Source: Amycolatopsis decaplanina DSM 44594 (GTDB lineage: Bacteria; Actinomycetota; Actinomycetes; Mycobacteriales; Pseudonocardiaceae). Taken from it: DNA of 64,000 nt. The position numbers were made by a program, and so were the translations under genes. Under the pieces are notes generated by a model. That model searched no databases. It was not told the origin of the DNA and saw only the letters and a list, made by a program, of their open reading frames with translations. The stretch's first letter is position 1. Every line of letters starts with the position of its first letter. The stretch lies in NCBI RefSeq assembly GCF_000342005.1, contig NZ_AOHO01000038.1:30920-94919 (forward strand), given 5' to 3'. This document shows positions 52,392 through 60,370 of the stretch, piece by piece.

Positions 52392-53380
52392 CCGCGGCGC
52401 CCACGATGGCCGCCCAGGACTCCACGCGGCGCGAGCTGATGACCGGAGTGCTGCAGAAACAGGGCGCGGCGATCGCGCTGGTGCTCATGGTCGCCGTCGC
52501 GTGGCTGCTCTTCCCGCGCTTCGGCAGCCTGGACAACCTGCGCGACATCGCGTTGCAGAGCTCGTTCCTCGCGATCATCGCGCTCGGCATGACGTTCGTG
52601 ATCATCACCGGCGGGATCGACCTGTCGGTGGGGTCGGTCTACGCCCTCGGCGGGGTTCTCGCCGCCTACGGGTCCCAATGGGGATTCCTCGTCGCGCTGC
52701 TGTTGCCACTGGCGGTGTGCGGGCTGATCGGCCTGATCAACGGGCTGCTCGTCGCGAAGACCGGGATGGCACCGTTCATCGTCACGCTGGCTTCTCTGCT
52801 GTTCGCCCGCGGTCTGCTGCTCGCGATCACCACCGAAGGCGCGACGACGTACAAGATCCCGGAAGGCGAGGCATTCGTCGAACTCGGGCGCGGCACGCTG
52901 TTCGGCTTCGGTTATCCGGTGTTCATCGCGGCGGCACTGTGCCTGATCGGCGGGCTGCTGCTGCGGCGGACCCGGTTCGGGCAGTCGGTGTTCGCCACCG
53001 GCGGCTCGGAGCAGTCCGCGAAGCTGATGGGACTGCCGGTGGCGCGCACCAAGGTCACCGTCTATGTGATGAGCGGTGTCCTTTCCGGACTCGCGGGCGC
53101 GCTCACCGCGGCCTATCTGCAATCCGGCGTCACGGTGATCGGGGTCGGCCTCGAACTGGACGCCATCTCCGTCGTCGTCATCGGGGGCACCCTGCTCACC
53201 GGTGGCGCGGGCACCATCCTCGGCACCGTCATCGGGGTCGGGATCCGCACCGTCATCCAGAACGTGATCAACCAGATCGGAACTCTCGACAGCAACTACC
53301 AGTCGGTGGTCAGCGGTGCGTTCCTCTTGGTGGTCGTTGTGCTGCAACGGTCATTGGCCCGTACGACCGCCCGGAGATAG
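52388..53380 (+). CDS. yjfF: YjfF-like furanose importer permease
   Basis: 330 aa, ATG overlapping the YtfT stop (ATGA). Permease pattern: FLAIIALGMTFVIITGGIDL, APFIVTLASLLFARGLLLAI, RRTRFGQSVFATGGSEQSAK LMG, and GVGLELDAISVVVIGGTLLT followed by INQIGTLDSNY. These last blocks match E. coli YjfF closely (RTRFG, ANLMG, GVGVELDAIASVVIGGTLL). The presence of two different permeases rather than one repeated one is the feature that marks the YtfQRT-YjfF system. Confidence 0.88.
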   Translation: MTAAPTMAAQDSTRRELMTGVLQKQGAAIALVLMVAVAWLLFPRFGSLDNLRDIALQSSFLAIIALGMTFVIITGGIDLSVGSVYALGGVLAAYGSQWGFLVALLLPLAVCGLIGLINGLLVAKTGMAPFIVTLASLLFARGLLLAITTEGATTYKIPEGEAFVELGRGTLFGFGYPVFIAAALCLIGGLLLRRTRFGQSVFATGGSEQSAKLMGLPVARTKVTVYVMSGVLSGLAGALTAAYLQSGVTVIGVGLELDAISVVVIGGTLLTGGAGTILGTVIGVGIRTVIQNVINQIGTLDSNYQSVVSGAFLLVVVVLQRSLARTTARR

Positions 53381-53389
53381 GGAGATCGC

Positions 53390-56113
53390 ATGCACCGAAG
53401 AACCGCGCGCGCCCTGAGCGTCGTGGCCGGTCTGCTGGCCGCCGCGACGACACTCGTCCCCGTCGCCCAAGCCGCCCCCGTTCCGCTCCCGACCCCGTGG
53501 ACGGACCAGGTCTCGCCGTCGAACGCGCTGCCCGAGTATCCGCGTCCGCAGCTGGTGCGCTCGGAATGGCTCAACCTCAACGGCACCTGGGGTTTCACCG
53601 GTGCGCCGAACCTGAACTCGCCCCCGATCGGCAGGCCGCTGAGCGAGAACGTCCTGGTGCCTTACCCGATCGAGTCGATGCTTTCGGGGATCGAACGGCA
53701 TGAGGACAACATGTTCTACCGCCGGACGTTCACCGTTCCGTCCACTTGGGACGGTCGCAGGGTGAAGCTCAACTTCGGCGCCGTCACCTGGGAGACCCGC
53801 GTCTGGGTCAACGGGACGTCGATCGGGAGCCACACCGGCGGTTTCGACGCCTTCTCGTTCGACATCACCCCGGCGCTGAAGGCGGGGGAGAACGAGATCG
53901 TCGTCGGCGTCGCGTCGCCGGTCGACGGCAGCCGGTACCCGGTCGGGAAGCAGCGCAAGACGCCCAGCGGCATCTTCTACACGGCGGCGTCGGGGATCTG
54001 GCAGACCGTGTGGCTCGAACCAGTGCGGGCCGAGCACATCACGTGGCTCGACACCACGCCCGACGTCCCGGGCGGCGCGCTCGACCTCGTCGTCCAGGGC
54101 ACTGCCGGACAGCAAGCGACCGCCGAAGTGCTTTCGGGCGGCCAAGTGGTCGGCACCGCCACCGGTGTCGTCGGCTCTCATCTGCGAGTCCCGGTCCCGA
54201 ACGCGCGGCTGTGGTCACCGGACGATCCGTTCCTCTACGACCTGCGCGTCCGGCTGCCCGGAGGCGACGTCGTCACCGGGTACTTCGGCATGCGGTCGCT
54301 GGGCAAGGCGATGGTGGGCGGCGTCATGCGACCGCTGCTCAACGGCAAGTTCGTCTTCCAGCTGGGCACCCTGGACCAGGGATACTGGCCGGACGGTATC
54401 TACACCGCGCCGACCGACGAGGCACTGCGGTTCGACCTCGAACGCCAGAAGGCGCTGGGCTTCAACATGGTCCGCAAGCACATCAAGGTCGAACCCGCGC
54501 GGTGGTTCTACCACGCCGACAAGCTCGGTCTGATGGTCTGGCAGGACATGCCCGCGCTCGACTCCATCGACGAGGTCCCGAACGGGCACGCGAACTACGA
54601 GTCCGAACTGCGGCGGATGATCGAGCAGCACAAGGGCATCACGTCGATCGTGCAATGGGTGCCGTTCAACGAAGGCTGGGGCGAATACGACGCCGGCCGC
54701 ATCGTCGACCTGGTCCGCTCGATCGACGACGCCAGGCTGATCAACCACAACTCGGGATCCAACTGCTGTGTGTCCGATCCGGACCCGGGCAATGGTGACG
54801 TGATCGACGATCACGCGTACCAGGTCTCCACCGGCACAAGACAACCCGACGCGCGACGGGTCGCGGTGCTGGGGGAGTACGGCGGTCTCGGCAGACGCGC
54901 CGTCGGGCACGAGTGGGAACCGGGCAAGGGTTTCGCGTACGGCGCGCTGTACCCGGACGAGACGTCGCTGACGAACCGGTACGTGGAGATCACCAAGCAG
55001 GTCGGGCGGTTCGTGCACGGCCGCGGGCTTTCCGCGTCGGTCTACACCGAGCCGTACGATGTCGAGAACGAGGTCAACGGCTTCTACACCTACGACCGCC
55101 GCGTGCTGAAGATGACCGAGGCACGGGTGCGGGAGATCAACCAGAAGGTGCTTGCCATCGCCAAGGGCACCGAGGTGGGCCGGGGCGAACTGGTGTCACT
55201 GCGGGTCACCACGGCCGGGTACACGGATCGCTATCTGAGGCATCAGGACGACTTCGTCCGCACCGACGTCCTCGGCGAAGGCAGCGCGGATCTCGCCAAG
55301 AAGGACGCGACGTTCTGGGTCCGGCAGGGGCTGGCCGACGCGTCGTGCCTGTCGTTCGAGTCGCGGAACTACCCCGGGCACTTCCTGCGGCACGCGTCGT
55401 CGCGGATCCGCAAGGACGCGAACGACGGTTCGGCGCTGTTCGCCGGGGACGCGACCTTCTGCGCGAGGGAAGGTGCCGGTGGGACGGCGTTGGAGTCGTA
55501 CAACCAGCGTGGCGCCTACATCCGGCACTACGCCGAGACCGTCTACCTCGCGCGCAGCGGCGGGGTGAACCCGTGGGACACGCCGTCGAGCTTCGCGGCG
55601 GACACGACGTGGGCGGCGTCGGTCCCGCTTTGGCGCAGCGGCGCCGATCTGCCACTGGACCAGGCGCGATCGTTCAAGGTGACCACTCCCGGCTTCACGG
55701 ACCGCTTCCTGCGGCATCGTGACGGCCTCGCACGGACGGACGTGGTGAACGCGTCGAGCGCGGCGTTGCTGAAGGCGGACGCGACGTTCGTCGTACGGCG
55801 CGGTCTCGCGGATCCGTCCTGCTACTCGCTGGAGGCACGTAACTATCCTGGTCAGTTCCTGCGGCACGCGGACTTCCGGGTGCGGCTGGGCGGGAACGAC
55901 AACACGGACCTGTTCCGGAAGGACGCGACGTTCTGCGCCCAGCCCGGTGCCGGCGGAGTCCGGTTGGCGTCGGTGAACGAACTGGGCACGAACATGCGGC
56001 ACTACGCCGAGGAGGTCTACGTCGCGACCAGCGGTGGTGGCCACCGGTTCGACAATCCGGTCTCGTACGACCAGGACGTCACCTGGGCGGTCTCCGCGGC
56101 CTGGGCTCCTTAG
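53390..56113 (+). CDS. Secreted GH2 glycosidase with two CBM42 (AbfB) domains
   Basis: 907 aa. Sec signal peptide (RALSVVAGLLAAATTLVPVA then QAA). Residues about 45-200: GH2 sugar-binding domain (FYRRTFTVPSTWDGRRVKLN); about 210-300 immunoglobulin-like; about 310-590 TIM barrel with acid/base E428 (PFNEGWGEYD) and likely nucleophile E496 (VLGEYGGLG). Then two CBM42 units, about 600-745 and 755-907, each with YTDRYLRH/FTDRFLRH, NYPGHFLRH/NYPGQFLRH and ADATFC/KDATFC blocks. CBM42 binds arabinofuranose side chains; GH2 includes beta-galactosidases, arabinosidases and reported bacterial galactofuranosidases. Nine bases after the importer, so it probably releases the sugar the importer takes up. 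Bond specificity is inferred. Confidence 0.9.
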   Translation: MHRRTARALSVVAGLLAAATTLVPVAQAAPVPLPTPWTDQVSPSNALPEYPRPQLVRSEWLNLNGTWGFTGAPNLNSPPIGRPLSENVLVPYPIESMLSGIERHEDNMFYRRTFTVPSTWDGRRVKLNFGAVTWETRVWVNGTSIGSHTGGFDAFSFDITPALKAGENEIVVGVASPVDGSRYPVGKQRKTPSGIFYTAASGIWQTVWLEPVRAEHITWLDTTPDVPGGALDLVVQGTAGQQATAEVLSGGQVVGTATGVVGSHLRVPVPNARLWSPDDPFLYDLRVRLPGGDVVTGYFGMRSLGKAMVGGVMRPLLNGKFVFQLGTLDQGYWPDGIYTAPTDEALRFDLERQKALGFNMVRKHIKVEPARWFYHADKLGLMVWQDMPALDSIDEVPNGHANYESELRRMIEQHKGITSIVQWVPFNEGWGEYDAGRIVDLVRSIDDARLINHNSGSNCCVSDPDPGNGDVIDDHAYQVSTGTRQPDARRVAVLGEYGGLGRRAVGHEWEPGKGFAYGALYPDETSLTNRYVEITKQVGRFVHGRGLSASVYTEPYDVENEVNGFYTYDRRVLKMTEARVREINQKVLAIAKGTEVGRGELVSLRVTTAGYTDRYLRHQDDFVRTDVLGEGSADLAKKDATFWVRQGLADASCLSFESRNYPGHFLRHASSRIRKDANDGSALFAGDATFCAREGAGGTALESYNQRGAYIRHYAETVYLARSGGVNPWDTPSSFAADTTWAASVPLWRSGADLPLDQARSFKVTTPGFTDRFLRHRDGLARTDVVNASSAALLKADATFVVRRGLADPSCYSLEARNYPGQFLRHADFRVRLGGNDNTDLFRKDATFCAQPGAGGVRLASVNELGTNMRHYAEEVYVATSGGGHRFDNPVSYDQDVTWAVSAAWAP

Positions 56114-56118
56114 CAGGT

Positions 56119-56164
56119 CTCGTGAGTGGTAAGGACGGTTCTAACCGTCCTTACCACTCACGAG
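56119..56164. repeat. 46-bp palindrome, copy 4 (end of furanose operon)
   Basis: Same sequence as at 2507 and 10018. It starts 5 bp after the GH2 stop and lies 31 bp before the next gene, so it is the probable terminator of the operon. Confidence 0.9.
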
Positions 56165-56195
56165 GACGGTGACCACGCCCGGTAACCTTGCCCTC

Positions 56196-56948
56196 ATGAC
56201 CGGCCCGGATACCCCCGTCTCCTTCAAGCTCGCGTACGTCCCCGGCGTGACGCCCTCGAAGTGGGTCCGGATCTGGGAGGAGCGGTCGCCCGACGTCCCG
56301 CTCGAGCTCGTCCAGACGACGGCCGCCGACGCCGTCGCGCTGGTCCGGGAGCGCGAGGTGGACGCCGTCCTGCTCAGGCTCCCGATCGATCGTGAGGGCC
56401 TCCACGCGATCCCGCTCTACACCGAGACGACGGTCGTGGTCGTCCCGAAGGACCACCTGGTCGCCGCCGCGGACGAGGTCTCGGTCGACGACATCGCCGA
56501 CGAAGTCGTGCTGCACCCGCTCGACGACACGCTGGACTGGGACGCGCCGCCGGGGAAACCCGCGCTGGAACGTCCCGCCACCACGGCGGACGCCATCGAG
56601 CTGGTCGCCGCCGGCGTCGGGCTCCTGGTCGTCCCGCAGTCGCTCGCGCGGCTGCACCACCGGCGTGACCTGACCTACCGCCCGATTTCGGGCACTCCGG
56701 AGTCCGGGGTCGCGCTGTCCTGGCCGGACGACGAGACCACCGACCTGATGGAGCAGTTCATCGGGATCGTCCGCGGCCGGACGCTCAACAGCACCCGCGG
56801 AAGGCAGCAGCCGCAGGAAAAGCAGGCGCCGGAGAAGAAGGCCCCGGCGAAGAGCAAGCGCCCCCAGTCCGCCGGCCGGAAGCCGCAGTCCGGGAATCGT
56901 CGCGCTCCTCAGGGCGGGAAACGTGGCAAGCCCCGTCGTCGCGGTTAG
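56196..56948 (+). CDS. LysR substrate-binding-domain protein without HTH, with basic tail
   Basis: 250 aa from the ATG at 56196; a GTG at 56169 would add 9 residues. Residues 8-205 match the effector domain of LysR regulators (LAYVPGVTPSKWVRIWEERSP, AVALVREREVDAVLLRLPID, VVVVPKDHLVAAAD, ELVAAGVGLLVVPQSLARL). The N-terminal winged HTH of about 60 residues is absent and the upstream palindrome leaves no room for it. The last 50 residues are Lys/Arg/Pro/Gln-rich (KKAPAKSKRPQSAGRKPQ and so on) and could bind DNA or RNA nonspecifically. Similar HTH-less proteins are known in actinobacteria, without a clear role. Confidence 0.85.
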   Translation: MTGPDTPVSFKLAYVPGVTPSKWVRIWEERSPDVPLELVQTTAADAVALVREREVDAVLLRLPIDREGLHAIPLYTETTVVVVPKDHLVAAADEVSVDDIADEVVLHPLDDTLDWDAPPGKPALERPATTADAIELVAAGVGLLVVPQSLARLHHRRDLTYRPISGTPESGVALSWPDDETTDLMEQFIGIVRGRTLNSTRGRQQPQEKQAPEKKAPAKSKRPQSAGRKPQSGNRRAPQGGKRGKPRRRG

Positions 56949-56959
56949 CGAGAGCTCGT

Positions 56960-57088
56960 GAGTGGGCTTGCCACAGCGACCTGGCGCATTCTCGACTATC
57001 CCTAAGAGACACCGACCGCGATCAAATGCCCGATTCGTGCACTTTGCGTGGCTTCGCGCAGGGGTCGTGAGTGATAAAGAGCGTTCTA
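56960..57088. repeat. Dispersed 130-bp repeat, copy 2 (inverted relative to copy 1)
   Basis: Contains CACAGCGACCTGGCGCATTC, AATGCCCGATTCGTGCACTT and CGCAGGGGTCGTGAGTGATA. Reverse complement of 31597-31726 with about 17 differences and one gap by eye. Both copies border a gene-end repeat. Confidence 0.8.
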
Positions 57089-57123
57089 AAGAGCGTTCTA
57101 ACGACCCTTGTCACTCACGACCC
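57064..57123. repeat. Variant gene-end palindrome with internal duplication
   Basis: GTCGTGAGTGATAAAGAGCG, then AGCGTTCTAA twice in a row, then ACGACCCTTGTCACTCACGA C. The outer arms pair as in the 46-bp family but the middle carries a duplicated AAGAGCGTTCTA unit. Confidence 0.7.
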
Positions 57124-57349
57124 CCGTGGGGAACTGCGCATATGGGCATCAATCGGATATTTTGCCGCCAAGAAGTGTCCCGTGTGGACACTCGGTGCAC
57201 GGCCGGCCCCGCCGGCCAGTCCAGAACAGCGCGGCGAAGGACTCTCTGCCCACCGTGAAGGCGGCGAAGAAGGCCTTCACGACAGCCCCGAAAGGAGCTT
57301 TCGCGCATGATCGCTGGACTCTCAGGTCCGGCAAGGGCCCTGCCTCTGG

Positions 57350-57727
57350 TCAGCTCTCGCTGCGGGCGGCCTTCAGGCGCGCCTCCTCCTTGCGGACCTC
57401 GGCCTGGGTCTCGCGCTCCCGCTTCAGCCAGTCGGGGTTCTCGCTCTTGACCGCGTCGATCTCCTCGGTGGTGAGGGCGCCGGTGATGCCGCCGCGCGCC
57501 AGGCCGCTGATGGAGACGCCCAGCTTCGCCGCGATGACCGGACGCGGATGCGGCCCGTTGCGGCGCAGTTCCCGCAACCACTCGGGCGGCTCGGCCTGCA
57601 GCGCGTTCAGTTCGTCGCGGGAGACGACACCCTCCTGGAACTCCGCCGGGGTGGCCTCGAGGTACACACCCAGCTTCTTCGCCGCTGTCGCGGGCTTCAT
57701 CGTTTGAGGGGTTTTCTGCGACGTCAT
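57350..57727 (-). CDS. DUF5997-family protein
   Basis: 125 aa from the ATG at 57727 (GAGG upstream); an extension to 57766 is not supported. Begins MTSQKTPQTMKPATAAKKLG, the start I recall for actinobacterial DUF5997, followed by two similar units: a LGVYLEATPAEFQEGVVSRD ELNAL block and LGVSISGLARGGITGALTTE EIDAV, each followed by P-(E/D)-WL. The C-terminus is a charged helix (ERETQAEVRKEEARLKA). Function unknown. No operon partner. Confidence 0.85.
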   Translation of the reverse strand: MTSQKTPQTMKPATAAKKLGVYLEATPAEFQEGVVSRDELNALQAEPPEWLRELRRNGPHPRPVIAAKLGVSISGLARGGITGALTTEEIDAVKSENPDWLKRERETQAEVRKEEARLKAARSES

Positions 57728-57808
57728 TGCCTCAGGGTAACGAGCGGCCAGGGCACCGCCGATCACACCCGGTGATCGGCCCTCTGCCTGGTGCTCGCGA
57801 GACTCGTC

Positions 57809-58834
57809 TCAGCCACCCTTCGTGGGGAGTGCCACGACACCGAATCCGGTGAGCACCCCGGCCACGGCGACCGCGACGAGGACCAGCCAGGCGACCGGGT
57901 GCCCGAGGTTGAGCGTCCAGTAGGTGCCCACCCGCCGGTGCACCAGCAGCGCAGGGTCGTCCCGGTTCACGTAGATCATCCCGGCCGCGTACCAGTGGCG
58001 ATCGTCGTCGCGTTGTTCGTGCCGGGTCTCCGGTTCGTCGCCGGTGGGCGGCAACCGGTGCCCGGCGTCGCCCGCCCGGACGGAGAAGCCGATCCACGCG
58101 ATGAACGCGGTGGCGATGGGCAGGTAGGCCACGATCGTCACCGGCACGGTCGTTTCGGCGACATCCCACAGTTGAAGCGAAACGACGAGCAGTGTCGCGT
58201 TGACGCAGCCCGCGGAGATCAGCAGCAGACCGAGCACGCCGTGCAGGTACTCCCGATACCGCGAAGCCGACGCCGACGGCTGTGCGGCGTCGATCTCGGG
58301 CCGGGCCCGCGAGATGGCGACGGTCATGAGCGCGACCAGCCCGATGACCAGGACCTGCGCGACGATCGTCGAGAAGCTCGCCGCGCCCGCGAACAACCCG
58401 ACGACCGCCGTGGCGACCGCGAGCAATACCGCGGGCGCCAGAAGGATCCACTGTGGACGAACAGGGTCCGAGCGCAGCGAAGTGTCGGTGGCGACAGCCT
58501 GTCGCGTCCCGGCGTACCAGCCCTCCTTGCGTTTCGCGGCGACGATCGAACGCTGTGCCAGTCCGCCGAGCAGCGAGCAGACGACGACCAGGCCGACGAG
58601 GACGGCCTCGAACGCGAGCCAGCCGAGGAGGACGACGGCGCAGGCCGCGATCGCGGCCGCCCCGATGCCCCGGTTGTAGCGACGGCGCGCGAGAAGGATG
58701 ACGGCTTCTCTTGAGCGCCGGGCCGGGACCCGGACGCCGAAGGGAAGCGTCGGCCGGGCAAGTGCGGGCGCCGAGCCGAAGGCGGCCGCGGTGAACGCGA
58801 TCAAGGCCAGGTGCAGCCAGACCGGGCCGATCAT
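57809..58834 (-). CDS. Multi-helix membrane protein with DUF1648/DUF5808-like regions
   Basis: 341 aa from ATG 58834, overlapping the GntR stop by 4 bp. Seven to eight helices: first LHLALIAFTAAAFGSAPALA, a pair near residues 58-95 (AAAIAACAVVLLGWLAFEA; VLVGLVVVCSLLGGLAQRS), others near 135-185, 210-260, and a last one VAWLVLVAVAVAGVLTGFGV. Before the last helix the soluble stretch DDDRHWYAAGMIYVNRDDPALLVHRRVGTYWTLNLGHP is the DUF5808 pattern. Coupled to a YtrA-type GntR gene, a pairing known for cell-envelope stress loci. Function unknown. Confidence 0.85.
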   Translation of the reverse strand: MIGPVWLHLALIAFTAAAFGSAPALARPTLPFGVRVPARRSREAVILLARRRYNRGIGAAAIAACAVVLLGWLAFEAVLVGLVVVCSLLGGLAQRSIVAAKRKEGWYAGTRQAVATDTSLRSDPVRPQWILLAPAVLLAVATAVVGLFAGAASFSTIVAQVLVIGLVALMTVAISRARPEIDAAQPSASASRYREYLHGVLGLLLISAGCVNATLLVVSLQLWDVAETTVPVTIVAYLPIATAFIAWIGFSVRAGDAGHRLPPTGDEPETRHEQRDDDRHWYAAGMIYVNRDDPALLVHRRVGTYWTLNLGHPVAWLVLVAVAVAGVLTGFGVVALPTKGG

Positions 58835-59226
58835 CGCCGCGCGCTCGCCGCGAAGGAGTCCAACACCGTTTCGCACCGGCTCGCCACTTCGCGCGGCCCC
58901 AGGCCGAGAGCGACGGCTTCGGCGAGCAGAGTGCGCAGGCGCTCTTGCCATTCGTCCGCATAGCCGTCCTCCGCCGGTCCGGAGGTCGCGTCCCGCCGGA
59001 CGACCGCGCCGGTCTTGCGGTTGATCCGGATGAACCCCTGGGCCCGCAGCAGGTCATAGGCCTTGTTGACGGTATGGAAGTTGATCCCGAGGTCGGCACC
59101 GAGCTGCCGGGTGGAGGGCAGGGCGCTGCCCTCGGCCAGCGCACCGTCGGCGACGGCTTCGACGATCCGGTCGCGGATCTGCTGGTAGATCGGAACCTCG
59201 CTGTCGAGGTCGAGAGTCAGCAACAC
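58831..59226 (-). CDS. YtrA-subfamily GntR transcriptional regulator
   Basis: 131 aa, GTG start. Winged helix: PIYQQIRDRIVEAVADGALA, then LPSTRQLGADLGINFHTVNK AYDLLRAQGF; the short C-terminal helical tail with no ligand domain marks the YtrA group. First gene of an operon with the membrane protein; such pairs are normally autoregulated. Direct TGCTATA repeats (59241, 59252) lie just upstream. Confidence 0.92.
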   Translation of the reverse strand: MLLTLDLDSEVPIYQQIRDRIVEAVADGALAEGSALPSTRQLGADLGINFHTVNKAYDLLRAQGFIRINRKTGAVVRRDATSGPAEDGYADEWQERLRTLLAEAVALGLGPREVASRCETVLDSFAASARR

Positions 59227-59240
59227 CAGTCAAGGATATC

Positions 59241-59258
59241 TGCTATACACTTGCTATA
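59241..59258. promoter_or_regulatory. Direct TGCTATA repeats in divergent promoter region
   Basis: TGCTATA occurs at 59241-59247 and 59252-59258, one helical turn apart, within an AT-rich patch between the divergent GntR gene (start 59226) and the gene at 59298. Probable binding site for the YtrA-type regulator or promoter core. Confidence 0.45.
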
Positions 59259-59297
59259 ACAGCTACATCAGCTGGCTATCAGTGGGAGGTGGTCATG

Positions 59298-59660
59298 ATG
59301 GCGACGATGGACATCGCCGATGGCGGGGTGCGAGTGAGGTTCTCGGCCTGGGAGCGGCTGGCCGTGTGGCGTGACGAAGTGGTCGTGCCGGCGGCGGCGA
59401 TCAAGGCCGTCGAGCTCGTCGACGCGCCGGTGGGGCGGGCGCGCGGGGGACGGGCTGGGATTCTGGTCAGCGGTGTGCTGAAGGTGGGTTACTGGGGGCT
59501 GGGAACGGGCGTCCGTCAGCTGGTGTCGGTCCGCAGGGGTGTGCCGGCACTGCGGGTTGAGATCGATCGCGGGGTCGCCAGGCTCCCGTTCGACGAGGTG
59601 CTCGTCAGTGTGCCGAACGCGGCGGAACTCGCCGGCGCGCTCGCGTCGAGCTACACCTAG
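59298..59660 (+). CDS. Conserved hypothetical small protein
   Basis: 120 aa from ATG 59298 (GGAGG 8 bases upstream; the ATG three bases earlier is also possible). The pattern of short beta strands, VRVRFSAWERLAVWRDEVVV then AIKAVELVDAP, GVLKVGYWGLG and LRVEIDRGVARLPFDEVLVS, resembles PH-like or photosystem-assembly-type small beta domains, but I cannot name a family. Divergent from the YtrA operon and may share its control. Shares a CTAG with the opposite gene as stop. Confidence 0.75.
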   Translation: MATMDIADGGVRVRFSAWERLAVWRDEVVVPAAAIKAVELVDAPVGRARGGRAGILVSGVLKVGYWGLGTGVRQLVSVRRGVPALRVEIDRGVARLPFDEVLVSVPNAAELAGALASSYT

Positions 59661-60151
59661 AGGTAGTCGAAGAACCGGTCCCACCACGACGGCGGCCGGT
59701 CCGGCGGGTACAGGGCGTCGAAACCGCTGATCCCGGTGTACTTGGTCCACAATGGGTGTTCGGAGACGGGCAGGTAGCCGAGTGCTTCCAGCTCGTCTTC
59801 GACCCGTCTTCGGGCCGGCGCCGGGAAGAACTCCCGTTCCTCGTCCTCGTCGTAGCTGCCGGGATTCCCCAGTGTCACCGCGACGAGGCCGCCGAAATTG
59901 CTGACCGTGACGGTCACCTGGTCCCGTGCGGCGGTCGCGCTCGCCGGGATCACGATCCTGCCGAGGTGGCTGGCGTCCTGGACGTGGCGGTCGACTTCGC
60001 AGGAGCAGCCGAATCGTCGCTCGAGCCGTTCGATCAGCTGCTCGAATCGCGCCCGTGCGGCCGGTCCGTCGAAATCGTGCGGTACCTCCCAGTGGCCGGG
60101 TTCGTCCAGCTCTCGCAGCAGCGCCCAGGTCTGCTGTTCGTCGAGGGGCAT
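59657..60151 (-). CDS. Conserved hypothetical protein
   Basis: 164 aa, GGGAGG ribosome site. Acidic and Trp-containing; blocks LLRELDEPGHWEVPHDFDGP, FEQLIERLERRFGCSCEVDR, VTVTVSNFGGLVAVTLGNPG and a C-terminal PPSWWDRFFDYL. No signal peptide or helix that would span a membrane. Looks like a soluble alpha/beta protein common in actinomycetes, but I recognise no family. Stop codon shared with the convergent gene in CTAG. Confidence 0.78.
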   Translation of the reverse strand: MPLDEQQTWALLRELDEPGHWEVPHDFDGPAARARFEQLIERLERRFGCSCEVDRHVQDASHLGRIVIPASATAARDQVTVTVSNFGGLVAVTLGNPGSYDEDEEREFFPAPARRRVEDELEALGYLPVSEHPLWTKYTGISGFDALYPPDRPPSWWDRFFDYL

Positions 60152-60262
60152 CGTCGCCTCCCGGCCTCGGGTGGTCTAGTCCACTTTCCGGACTGACCTT
60201 AACCAGCCGCATCCCGTGCGGACAATGGTGGGACGAATTCTGGTCGGAAAATTTATCGAGCG

Positions 60263-60290
60263 TCTCGGGTAGCGCCAGCGCTACCCGAGA
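60263..60290. promoter_or_regulatory. Perfect 13-bp-arm palindrome upstream of S12 hydrolase gene
   Basis: TCTCGGGTAGCGC-CA-GCGCTACCCGAGA. It is in the 219-bp divergent gap, about 80 bp before the start at 60371. The position fits an operator for the secreted hydrolase; the almost loop-less symmetry argues against a simple RNA hairpin. Confidence 0.55.
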
Positions 60291-60370
60291 TTCTGCAGTC
60301 CACACTCCTGATCTTCGCGCCCTGTTCGGGCAGGCTCGTAGGTGTCGATCCGAACGAGCAAGGAGTGTGA

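Larger units (their letters stand above)
56949..57349. other. 400-bp repeat-bearing intergenic region, no gene
   Basis: Starts with the 130-bp dispersed repeat in reverse orientation (56960-57088), continues with a variant gene-end palindrome (57064-57123) and ends with an imperfect GTGAAGGC...GGCCTTCAC hairpin (57254-57280) and CCGAAAGGAGCTTTCGCG (57288-57305). These are the same element families as in 31118-31797. No convincing coding frame. Confidence 0.8.

Noticed and set aside
57111..57707. Several frames of 60-199 codons in the 57.1-57.7 kb gap
   Set aside because: They cover repeats or lie antisense to the DUF5997 gene and show no family motif.
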